Shown one piece after another: positions 1 through 5,793 of a stretch of DNA of 12,456 bases. The position numbers and the translations under genes are program-made. This DNA is from Limnohabitans sp. (lineage in GTDB: Bacteria > Pseudomonadota > Gammaproteobacteria > Burkholderiales > Burkholderiaceae_C), in NCBI GenBank assembly GCA_018883305.1, contig VEQI01000059.1, positions 1 through 12,456 on the forward strand, in the 5' to 3' direction. Position 1 is the stretch's first letter. The number at the start of each line of letters is the position of its first letter. The notes beneath the pieces are model-generated. The model was given only the letters and a program-made list of their open reading frames with translations. It was not told where the DNA came from and ran no database searches.

Positions 1-762
1 GTGCAGGCGATGGCACATCACCGTGCCCATGTGGCGTTGCGGGTGGTAGTACTCCCGCTCGGGAAATCCGTAGTCGATCAGAAAGGCCGCCCCCGCCGTC
101 ATGCGCTCGGCCAGGGTGCGCACAAAAGCTTCGGCTTGGGCATGCGTTTCGGTGAGGTAATCGTGCTTGCCTTCTATTTCGAGTGGTGGACGCAGCTCGG
201 TGGTGCGATCTTGCCAGGCAAAACCGCCATTCGCCGCCGTCACCACCCCGCGCTCGTGCCACACGCCTTGGCCACGCCACAGCAATTGCACCGGCATGGC
301 ATCGAGCACCTCGTTGCCCACCACCACCCCCGCAAAACGCTCGGGCAATTCCGACACCCATTGCACTTGCTCGCCAAACGGCTGCAGGGTGACACGTTGG
401 CGCGCCTGCAAGTCCTCCGACAAATCCACCATGGTGTAGCGGCGCACCCGTGAGCCCAAGGTGGACAGCAACTGGTGGGCCAAGGCCCCGGTGCCCGCCC
501 CGAACTCCCAGACCTCATCGGTGCCACTGACCGTCAGCGCCTCATCGACCGAGCGAGCCAGCGTGCGGCCAAACCAGGGCGAGAGCTCAGGCGCAGTGAC
601 AAAGTCGCTGCCACCTTGCGGGGTGGTCCCCAGCTTGGGCAAGCCCCCCGAGTAGTACCCCATACCTGGCGCGTACAGCGCCATGGCCATGAAGCGATCA
701 AACCCGATCCACCCCCCGGATTGGGCAATGGCACGGTGCAAGAGGGTGTGGAGCGCAGACAT
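1..762 (-). CDS. MidA/NDUFAF7-family SAM-dependent methyltransferase (COG1565-type), 3' end cut by window edge
   Basis: Class I S-adenosylmethionine methyltransferase; the reading frame is open through the left edge, so only the first 254 residues are seen (family members are usually about 350-400). The N-terminus carries the family segment GGWIGFDRFMAMALYAPGMG (16-35) followed by the DFVTAPELSPWFG block (53-65). The SAM-binding loop is EFGAGTGALA (86-95), an NEVLDAMPV motif lies at 150-158, and DYGFPEREYYHPQR is at 230-243, all typical of MidA-like proteins. The mitochondrial homologue NDUFAF7 methylates an arginine of the complex I subunit NDUFS2; the bacterial substrate is not established. 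I chose the ATG at 762. An in-frame GTG at 786 would add eight residues and leave only 3 bp to the divergent SDR gene. The identity of the family is secure; the start and substrate are not. Confidence 0.88.
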   Translation of the reverse strand, partial: MSALHTLLHRAIAQSGGWIGFDRFMAMALYAPGMGYYSGGLPKLGTTPQGGSDFVTAPELSPWFGRTLARSVDEALTVSGTDEVWEFGAGTGALAHQLLSTLGSRVRRYTMVDLSEDLQARQRVTLQPFGEQVQWVSELPERFAGVVVGNEVLDAMPVQLLWRGQGVWHERGVVTAANGGFAWQDRTTELRPPLEIEGKHDYLTETHAQAEAFVRTLAERMTAGAAFLIDYGFPEREYYHPQRHMGTVMCHRLH

Positions 763-789
763 CCGGGGATTTTCGCTGACAATCACCCC

Positions 790-1590
790 ATGGCTTGGAC
801 CTTGATTACCGGCGGCGCGACCCGCCTTGGACGTGAGATCGCACTGGCTTTCACGCAGGCAGGCTGGGGCGTGGCATGTCACTACCGGCATTCGCAGGAT
901 GCCGCCCAGCAATTGTGCGAATCCATCCGCGCCCAGGGTGGCTTGGCCATGGCCGTGCAAGGCGACTTGGAAGACGAGGCCAGTTGCCAACAGCTATTCA
1001 ACGCCACGGTTCGCGAAATCGGCACGGACCTGCAGTGTGTGGTCAACAACGCTTCTCTCTTCGAGCCCGACGAGGCTCGTCACATGAACGAAGCCCAGGC
1101 CCTGCAACAACTGCAGGTCAACCTGATGGCGCCACTGCGACTGAGCCGATGGCTGGCACAGTTGCATGAAACGCCCACAGCCCCGGCACAGCCCAGCGGC
1201 CAGGCCAGCGTGATCCATGTGCTGGATCAGAAGGTGTTCAACCTCAACCCGGATTACTTCAGCTACACCCTCAGCAAGCTGGCGCTGGAACGCGCCGTGA
1301 GCCTGCAGGCGCAGGCGCTGGCACCCACGCTGCGTGTCAATGGTGTGGCGCCGGGCCTGATGTATCTCAGCGGCCCGCAGTCGCAGGACAACTTTGACAA
1401 AGCCAGTCAGGCCAACCTGATGCGCCGCCCCCTCAACCCCCGCCATGTGGCCGACAGCGTGGTGTTCCTGGCGAACAATGCAGGCATCACAGGCACCACC
1501 CTGCGGGTGGACAACGGGCAACATCTGGTGCCTTCACCCCGCGACATCATGTTCGTGACGGAGGCCGTGATGAACGGAGGTTCGCCATGA
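790..1590 (+). CDS. SDR-family oxidoreductase, pteridine reductase-like (FolM/PTR1 type)
   Basis: Predicted NADPH-dependent short-chain dehydrogenase/reductase of 266 aa, a normal SDR length. Seen directly: glycine-rich cofactor loop TGGATRLG (7-14), which fits the TGxxxRxG form of pteridine reductases rather than TGxxxGxG. HYRHS follows at 31-35, resembling the NADPH-selecting HYHRS of PTR1, and NNAS is at 86-89. The active site is D146, Y159 and K163: the usual SDR serine is replaced by Asp exactly 13 residues before the Tyr, as in Leishmania PTR1 (D181/Y194/K198). FolM of E. coli reduces dihydromonapterin. The start ATG at 790 begins just before the Rossmann fold; a longer upstream reading frame is antisense to the methyltransferase and rejected. 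No clear ribosome site. It overlaps the next gene (FolB) by 4 bases (ATGA), so they are probably translationally coupled. Pterin reduction is an inference from motifs and neighbours; the SDR fold is certain. Confidence 0.85.
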   Translation: MAWTLITGGATRLGREIALAFTQAGWGVACHYRHSQDAAQQLCESIRAQGGLAMAVQGDLEDEASCQQLFNATVREIGTDLQCVVNNASLFEPDEARHMNEAQALQQLQVNLMAPLRLSRWLAQLHETPTAPAQPSGQASVIHVLDQKVFNLNPDYFSYTLSKLALERAVSLQAQALAPTLRVNGVAPGLMYLSGPQSQDNFDKASQANLMRRPLNPRHVADSVVFLANNAGITGTTLRVDNGQHLVPSPRDIMFVTEAVMNGGSP

Positions 1591-1985
1591 ATCCGCAAGA
1601 TCTGCTGCGTCACCATCGACGCCTGTTCCTGCAAGGCTTGTGCGTGCCGGTACACATCGGCATTCACGACTTTGAGCAAGCGGCCCCGCAACGCATCGTG
1701 TTCGACATCGAGTTGTACGTGCCGCTGCGCCACACCACGCCCTCGCAGGACGATATTCAGGAGGTGGTGGATTACGACTTTGTGCGCCAGGTCGTGCAGG
1801 CTCGCGTGGCACAAGGCCACATCAACTTGCAGGAAACCCTGGGGGACGACATCTTGAGCGCGCTGTTGGCCCACCCTGGCGTGGCCGCAGCCAGTGTCTC
1901 CACCCGCAAACCCGATGTCTACCCCGATTGTGAAGCCGTGGGCGTTCAGACCTTTCGCATGAAACCCGGTGTCGGGGAAGGATAA
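1587..1985 (+). CDS. folB: Dihydroneopterin aldolase (FolB family), first of two paralogues
   Basis: 132-aa T-fold protein that should cleave 7,8-dihydroneopterin to 6-hydroxymethyl-7,8-dihydropterin and glycolaldehyde in folate synthesis. Family landmarks are visible: IGIHDFEQ (24-31) with the N-terminal glutamate, DDIQEVVDYDFV (55-66) with the conserved Tyr63, LQETL (81-85) with pterin-anchoring Glu83, and RKPDV (107-111), whose Lys-Pro matches the catalytic Lys-Pro of E. coli FolB. Length is slightly above the usual 115-125 because of a short N-terminal extension. A good Shine-Dalgarno GGAGG (1576-1580) sits 6 bases before the ATG, and the start overlaps the stop of the SDR gene, indicating an operon. 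Of the two tandem paralogues this one keeps the canonical FolB residues and is the better candidate for the true aldolase. Confidence 0.9.
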   Translation: MNPQDLLRHHRRLFLQGLCVPVHIGIHDFEQAAPQRIVFDIELYVPLRHTTPSQDDIQEVVDYDFVRQVVQARVAQGHINLQETLGDDILSALLAHPGVAAASVSTRKPDVYPDCEAVGVQTFRMKPGVGEG

Positions 1986-1987
1986 CC

Positions 1988-2356
1988 ATGGCCGCCAAAG
2001 GCACCCAGATTCTCACCCTCACCGGCCTGCGCTTTGACGCCAACCTGGGTATCCTCGAGCACGAAAAAAGCCACCCTCAACCAATTCAGGTGGACGCCGA
2101 GCTGAACCTGGGCACCCAACCCCTGCTGCCCCATGATGACGACATCACGCACGTGCTGGACTACCGCAAGGTGCGTCAGATCATCATCAGCGAATGCACC
2201 GCCGAACATGTCAATCTGCTCGAAACGCTGATTGGCAAACTGGCGCACCGCCTCATGCAGTTGCATGGCGTGCTGGGCGTGCGAGTGAAGATCGCCAAGC
2301 TGGAGATCTTCTCAGATTGCGAAGTGGCCATCCGGGTAGAAACTGGCCAGTGGTGA
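1988..2356 (+). CDS. FolB/FolX-superfamily protein, second paralogue; FolX-like (dihydroneopterin triphosphate epimerase-like)
   Basis: 122-aa T-fold protein starting 2 bases after folB, with GGGGAAGG (1974-1981) as ribosome site. Superfamily landmarks: LGILEHEK (20-27), LDYRKVRQIII (57-67), NLLETL (76-81) with Glu79, and IAKLEIF (102-108). The Lys-Pro of FolB is here Lys-Leu (104-105). From memory, E. coli FolX likewise has Lys-Leu at this point and a similar NYRTV...NII stretch matching DYRKV...III here. FolX epimerises dihydroneopterin triphosphate to its monapterin isomer. Standard annotation would probably read dihydroneopterin aldolase. The alternatives are a second aldolase, or a subunit forming a mixed oligomer with the upstream FolB. 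Superfamily membership is clear; the choice between aldolase and epimerase is inference. The gene ends 46 bases before the convergent solute-binding protein gene, and I see no convincing terminator between them. Confidence 0.82.
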   Translation: MAAKGTQILTLTGLRFDANLGILEHEKSHPQPIQVDAELNLGTQPLLPHDDDITHVLDYRKVRQIIISECTAEHVNLLETLIGKLAHRLMQLHGVLGVRVKIAKLEIFSDCEVAIRVETGQW

Positions 2357-2402
2357 CGGCTGGGCGCCAACTCAAGCCACCGGCCCTAGCAGAACGGAAG
2401 GC

Positions 2403-3392
2403 TTAGTCCAGTCGGATGTTGGCGGCTTTCACCACCTGACCATAGCGGCTCAAATCACGCCGGAGTTGTTCGGTGAACTGCTCCGGGGTGCCCGGGGTGG
2501 CATCGATGCCCAGGGTCTGCAATTTATCTTTCACCACGGGATCGTTCAGGACAGCATTCAGCTCGGTATTCAAGCGCTGAATCACCGCGGCTGGTGTCTT
2601 GGCAGGCGCCAGCACACCCACCCAGGAATTCACCACAAAATCCTGCACACCCCCTTCAATGAAGGTTGGCACGTCAGGCAATGCAGGCGTGCGCTGCGCA
2701 CTGGACACGGCCACCGCGCGGAGTTTGCCCGACTTCACATGGCCATGCGCCCCCGCCACGGCGGGGTAGACCAACGGAATGCTGCCACCCAGCACATCCG
2801 TCATGGCCTGCCCACCGCCTTTGTAAGGCACATGGGTCAGTTGCGCCCCGGTGCGCTGCGCCAGCAACTCGCCGGCGATGTGTGGGGTGCCCCCGGTCCC
2901 GGACGTGCCGTAAGACAGTCCGCCCGCCTGGCTCTTGGACAAGGCGATCACTTCCGGCAGGGTTTTCGCGGACAGCCCCGGATGCGCCACCAGGATCAGC
3001 ACCGCATCGCCAATCTTGCCCACGGCGGCAAAGTCCTTCAGGGTATCGAACGGGACCTTGGCAAACACGTGCGGGTTGATCACCATCGTGCCATCAAAGC
3101 CCAACACCAGCGTGTAGCCGTCTGGCGTGGCTTGCGCCACCAAACTGGTCCCAATGTTGCCCGACGCACCCGGTTTATTGTCAATGACCACTTGCTGCCC
3201 CAGCCGCTTGCTGAGGTGCTCGGCAATCAGGCGCCCGCTGGTGTCGGTCACGCCGCCTGGTGTGAAGGGCACCACCAGACGAATGGGTTTGGTCGGCCAG
3301 GGTTCCTGTGCCCAGGCGCCCAACACCATGCAGGCCATCATCAGGCTGCACCAGGCTTGACGCCAGCCACGTTTGAACAGGGACAGATTCAT
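2403..3392 (-). CDS. Bug-family (TctC-like) tripartite tricarboxylate transporter substrate-binding protein
   Basis: 329-aa secreted solute receptor, the usual length for the Bug family that is strongly expanded in Burkholderiales. The N-terminus is a Sec signal: basic residues (KRGWRQ, 7-12), a hydrophobic core, and a likely cleavage after AWA (26-28). The mature protein opens with PWPTKPIRLVVPFTPGG (31-47), the hallmark ligand-loop start of Bug proteins. Further landmarks are VIDNKPGASGNIG (69-81), TPDGYTL (89-95), HVPYKGGG (187-194) and ALPDVPTFIEGG (237-248). It binds an unknown carboxylate-type ligand in the periplasm. It follows the lyase gene by 9 bases with a good GGAG ribosome site, so the two are an operon. 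No TctA/TctB membrane genes are in the window; many Bug receptors are orphans. Ligand identity cannot be read from sequence. Confidence 0.92.
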   Translation of the reverse strand: MNLSLFKRGWRQAWCSLMMACMVLGAWAQEPWPTKPIRLVVPFTPGGVTDTSGRLIAEHLSKRLGQQVVIDNKPGASGNIGTSLVAQATPDGYTLVLGFDGTMVINPHVFAKVPFDTLKDFAAVGKIGDAVLILVAHPGLSAKTLPEVIALSKSQAGGLSYGTSGTGGTPHIAGELLAQRTGAQLTHVPYKGGGQAMTDVLGGSIPLVYPAVAGAHGHVKSGKLRAVAVSSAQRTPALPDVPTFIEGGVQDFVVNSWVGVLAPAKTPAAVIQRLNTELNAVLNDPVVKDKLQTLGIDATPGTPEQFTEQLRRDLSRYGQVVKAANIRLD

Positions 3393-3401
3393 GACAACTC
3401 C

Positions 3402-4265
3402 TCAAGTCTCGACATAGCGTTTTTCAAAGGCCCACACGTCTTCAAATCCCATCAGGCGGGTCAGGTCCGCAAACGGCATCAGGGGGACCTGCGTGGCGGT
3501 GGAGGAGCCATGCTGCTGAAAGCCCTCGTACACCGTCTTCATGGCCTGCACCGCTGCCAGCATGGCCGTGATGGGGAAGATCGCCAACTTGTAACCGATG
3601 GACTCCAGGTCCTGACGGCTCAGCACCGGCGTGCGACCACCTTCCACCATGTTGGCCAGCAAGGGCTGATGGAATGTACGACCAATGGTGCGCATCTCCT
3701 CCTCCGACTCCGGGGATTCGACGAACAAAATGTCGGCACCCGCCTTGGCATAGGCCTCGGCGCGGCGCAGCGCCTCGTCCAGTCCCAGGGTGGTGCGGGC
3801 GTCGGTGCGGGCGATGATGAGAAAGTCCTTGGATCGACGAGCGTCCGCGGCCACGCGGATTTTGCGCACCATGTCCTCCATGGGAATCACGCGCCGCCCG
3901 GGCGTGTGTCCGCATTTCTTGGGAAACTCCTGGTCTTCCAATTGGATGGCGGCAGCACCTGCGGCTTCATAACCTTGAACCGTATGCCGCACATTAAGCA
4001 GTCCACCGTACCCCGTGTCGCCATCGGCAATCAGTGGCGTGCGAGCCATGCCCGCCATGGCGCTCACCCGACCAACCATATCGGCATAGGTGGCCAGCCC
4101 TGCATCCGGCAGCCCCATGTGTGAGGCCACCGTGCCAAAGCCGGTCATGTACAAGGCATCGAATCCAAAGGTATCGGCCAGTCGCAGCGACACCATGTCA
4201 AAGACACCGGGCGCGATGACCAAGCCGGGCTGGGAGAGACGATCTTTAAGAGAGTGAGCGCTCAT
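3402..4265 (-). CDS. Isocitrate lyase/PEP mutase superfamily lyase (2-methylisocitrate or 2,3-dimethylmalate lyase-like)
   Basis: 287-aa TIM-barrel enzyme, a usual length for the PrpB-like branch. Seen: YMTGFGTVASHMGLPD (39-54), the metal-binding DGDTGYG (81-87), QLEDQEFPKKCGH (108-120), FLIIARTDA (148-156) and ILFVESPE (179-186). The KKCGH motif (116-120) with catalytic Cys118 is the lyase signature; PEP mutases lack this cysteine. The expected reaction is Mg-dependent C-C cleavage of a hydroxylated di- or tricarboxylate, giving pyruvate or a similar oxo-acid plus a second product. The exact substrate (2-methylisocitrate, dimethylmalate, or carboxyphosphonoenolpyruvate-type chemistry) cannot be decided here. 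None of the methylcitrate cycle partners (prpC, acnD) is nearby, which argues against PrpB itself. It is first in an operon with the Bug receptor, suggesting the receptor scavenges its substrate. No clear ribosome site is seen before the ATG at 4265. Confidence 0.88.
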   Translation of the reverse strand: MSAHSLKDRLSQPGLVIAPGVFDMVSLRLADTFGFDALYMTGFGTVASHMGLPDAGLATYADMVGRVSAMAGMARTPLIADGDTGYGGLLNVRHTVQGYEAAGAAAIQLEDQEFPKKCGHTPGRRVIPMEDMVRKIRVAADARRSKDFLIIARTDARTTLGLDEALRRAEAYAKAGADILFVESPESEEEMRTIGRTFHQPLLANMVEGGRTPVLSRQDLESIGYKLAIFPITAMLAAVQAMKTVYEGFQQHGSSTATQVPLMPFADLTRLMGFEDVWAFEKRYVET

Positions 4266-4374
4266 TTTTTGAAAATTGGTGAGAAAAGCCTAGATAAAGC
4301 ACCCTGCATAGGCCTCAGCCTTCAGGGACAATGGCGCATTACACCCCAGGACCGCCCCTGCGACAATACAGCCC
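4266..4374. promoter_or_regulatory. Divergent intergenic region with weak candidate ttcA promoter
   Basis: These 109 bases separate the minus-strand lyase operon from plus-strand ttcA, so promoters for both should be here. On the plus strand TTGAAA (4269-4274) and GATAAA (4293-4298), 18 bases apart, are a weak sigma70-like pair that would give a leader of about 70 bases for ttcA. I find no comparable pair for the lyase gene and no strong dyad that would serve as an operator. Confidence 0.3.
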
Positions 4375-5250
4375 ATGACAACCGCCGCCACCCTTCAGCG
4401 CGAAACGCACAAACTTGAAAAACGCCTGTGCCGTCAGGTGGGACAGGCCGTGGTGGACTACAACATGATCGAGGCCGGCGACCGGGTGATGGTGTGCCTC
4501 TCGGGTGGCAAGGACAGCTACACCCTGCTGGATATCCTGCAAAAGCTGCGGCAACGCGCCCCGGTGGATTTCGAGCTGATCGCGGTCAACCTGGACCAGA
4601 AACAGCCAGGCTTTCCGGCGCACATCCTGCCGGATTACTTGTCGAAGCTGGACATCCCGTTTCACATCGAGAACCAGGACACCTATTCCATCGTCAAGGA
4701 CAAAATCCCAGAGGGCAAGACCATGTGCAGCCTGTGCTCGCGCCTGCGCCGTGGCATCTTGTACCGAGTGGCCGACGAACTGGGCGCCACCAAAATTGCC
4801 CTCGGCCACCACCGGGACGACATCCTCCAGACCTTCTTTCTCAACATGTTTTTTGGTGGGAAACTCAAGGGCATGCCGCCCAAGCTGCAAAGCGACGACG
4901 GACGCCATCTGGTCATCCGACCGCTGGCTTATGTGGCGGAGAAAGACATTGTTCGCTGGGCCGAGCATCGGGCATTTCCCATCATTCCCTGCACGTTGTG
5001 CGGCAGCCAGGAAAACCTGCAGCGCAAACAGGTGGGTGACATGCTGAGGGCGTGGGACAAACAGTATCCTGGACGGCTGGACAACATGGCCAACGCACTG
5101 CAACACATCGTGCCCTCGCACCTGATGGACCGTGCAGCCTTTGGCTTTGCCTCGCTGATGGCTGATGGCACGCCCATTCCCGAAGGGGATCTGGCCTTTG
5201 ACACCCCACCGCTGCCCAGCAGCTTTCCCCTACCTCTCACCGTCGCTTGA
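4375..5250 (+). CDS. ttcA: tRNA 2-thiocytidine(32) synthetase TtcA
   Basis: 291-aa cytoplasmic enzyme of the PP-loop ATPase family that thiolates cytidine 32 of certain tRNAs using ATP and an iron-sulfur cluster. Diagnostic features: the PP-loop SGGKDS (43-48), the MCSLCSRLRRG segment (117-127) with Cys118 and Cys121, and PCTLCGSQ (205-212) with Cys206. These three cysteines correspond in order to the cluster ligands of E. coli TtcA. GHHRDDILQTFFLN (144-157) is also typical. The C-terminal tail past about residue 270 (rich in Pro, Leu and Ser) is not conserved in my memory of the family. The start at 4375 places the basic N-terminal segment and the PP-loop at the usual distance; there is no obvious ribosome site. 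The stop is 14 bases before rfaH, suggesting co-transcription, although a functional link between the two is not known. Confidence 0.96.
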   Translation: MTTAATLQRETHKLEKRLCRQVGQAVVDYNMIEAGDRVMVCLSGGKDSYTLLDILQKLRQRAPVDFELIAVNLDQKQPGFPAHILPDYLSKLDIPFHIENQDTYSIVKDKIPEGKTMCSLCSRLRRGILYRVADELGATKIALGHHRDDILQTFFLNMFFGGKLKGMPPKLQSDDGRHLVIRPLAYVAEKDIVRWAEHRAFPIIPCTLCGSQENLQRKQVGDMLRAWDKQYPGRLDNMANALQHIVPSHLMDRAAFGFASLMADGTPIPEGDLAFDTPPLPSSFPLPLTVA

Positions 5251-5264
5251 CGAGGTTGCTCAAC

Positions 5265-5750
5265 ATGCAGTGGTTCGTGATTCACACCAAACCGCGCCAG
5301 GAACAGCGCGCCCTTGAAAACCTGCAACGACAGGGCTTCAGTGTGTGGCTGCCCACCATTGACGTGGAGAAGGTTCGCCGCGGCAAGCTCACCCATGTGA
5401 TCGAGCCCATGTTCAGCCGCTATCTTTTCATACAGCTGGACAAAACCCAGAGCAACTGGTCCCCCATCCGCTCCACGCTGGGTGTCAGCAAGCTGGTGAG
5501 CTTTGGCAATGTCCCGGCCGTGGTGCCCGATACCCTTATCGAATCTTTACGTCAAGTCAGCGGCGCCCAGCAAGAATTGCTGCTCAAGGAGGGTGATGCG
5601 GTCCGTTTCGTCAGCGGCCCTCTGCAAGGCCTGGAAGGCATTTTGCAGCAGCGCGATGGGGAGCTGCGCGCCATGGTCTTGATCGAATTGATCAGTCAGC
5701 CGCAGCGGATCAACGCGCAACTGTCCGATCTCAGACCATTGGCAAATTGA
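5265..5750 (+). CDS. rfaH: RfaH-type NusG paralogue, operon-specific transcription elongation/antitermination factor
   Basis: 161-aa protein, practically the length of E. coli RfaH (162). The NGN domain (1 to about 95) begins MQWFVIHTKPRQEQRALENL and contains LEKI-type RGK (VEKVRRGKLT, 34-43), EPMFSRYLFIQLD (47-59) and GVSKLVSFG (73-81), close to the corresponding RfaH positions. The C-terminal KOW-like domain (about 108-158) has GDAVRFVSGPLQGLEGI (110-126). RfaH is recruited to RNA polymerase paused at ops elements in leaders of LPS, capsule or pilus operons and suppresses termination. The ATG at 5265 is preferred over an in-frame TTG at 5247: it has GAGG at 5252-5255 and gives the family N-terminus. 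The gene lies 14 bases after ttcA and 43 before uppS. The neighbouring polysaccharide genes are natural targets, but I found no well-placed ops element in the window. Confidence 0.88.
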   Translation: MQWFVIHTKPRQEQRALENLQRQGFSVWLPTIDVEKVRRGKLTHVIEPMFSRYLFIQLDKTQSNWSPIRSTLGVSKLVSFGNVPAVVPDTLIESLRQVSGAQQELLLKEGDAVRFVSGPLQGLEGILQQRDGELRAMVLIELISQPQRINAQLSDLRPLAN

Positions 5751-5774
5751 TTAGAATCATGTAATTGTGATTTA
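5739..5774 (+). promoter_or_regulatory. Candidate uppS promoter with small dyad
   Basis: The rfaH-uppS gap is unusually AT-rich for the window. TTGGCA (5739-5744) and TGTAAT (5760-5765) match the sigma70 boxes at five of six positions each, but the spacing is only 15 bases. A short inverted repeat, AATCA (5755-5759) and TGATT (5768-5772), straddles the putative -10 box and could be an operator. Alternatively uppS is simply transcribed from upstream with rfaH. Confidence 0.3.
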
Positions 5775-5793
5775 GGCGACATTTCATCCATTC

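Noticed and set aside
42..50. Near matches to the RfaH ops core (GGTGGTAGT at 42-50 plus; GCCGGTAGT at 881-889 minus; GGTGGTAGC at 9579-9587 minus)
   Set aside because: Each has at least one mismatch, and none lies in the leader of a gene transcribed in the right direction; the first two are inside antisense coding sequence.
1..453. 150-codon open frame on the plus strand at the left edge
   Set aside because: It is antisense to the MidA-like methyltransferase, whose SAM loop and family motifs are clear on the minus strand.
475..789. N-terminal extension of the SDR frame
   Set aside because: The extension is antisense to the methyltransferase, and the Rossmann fold begins right after the ATG at 790.
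2466..4124. 552-codon open frame on the plus strand
   Set aside because: It lies antisense to the Bug receptor and lyase genes, both of which have full family motifs. The His/Arg/Gly-rich translation has no recognisable domain and is a product of GC-rich codon bias.
3402..4265. Assignment of the lyase as PrpB or as PEP mutase
   Set aside because: KKCGH with its cysteine excludes a typical PEP mutase, and no methylcitrate cycle genes are nearby to support PrpB; a broader family name is safer.
4339..5121. 260-codon open frame on the minus strand
   Set aside because: Antisense shadow of ttcA, which has its PP-loop and cysteine motifs intact.
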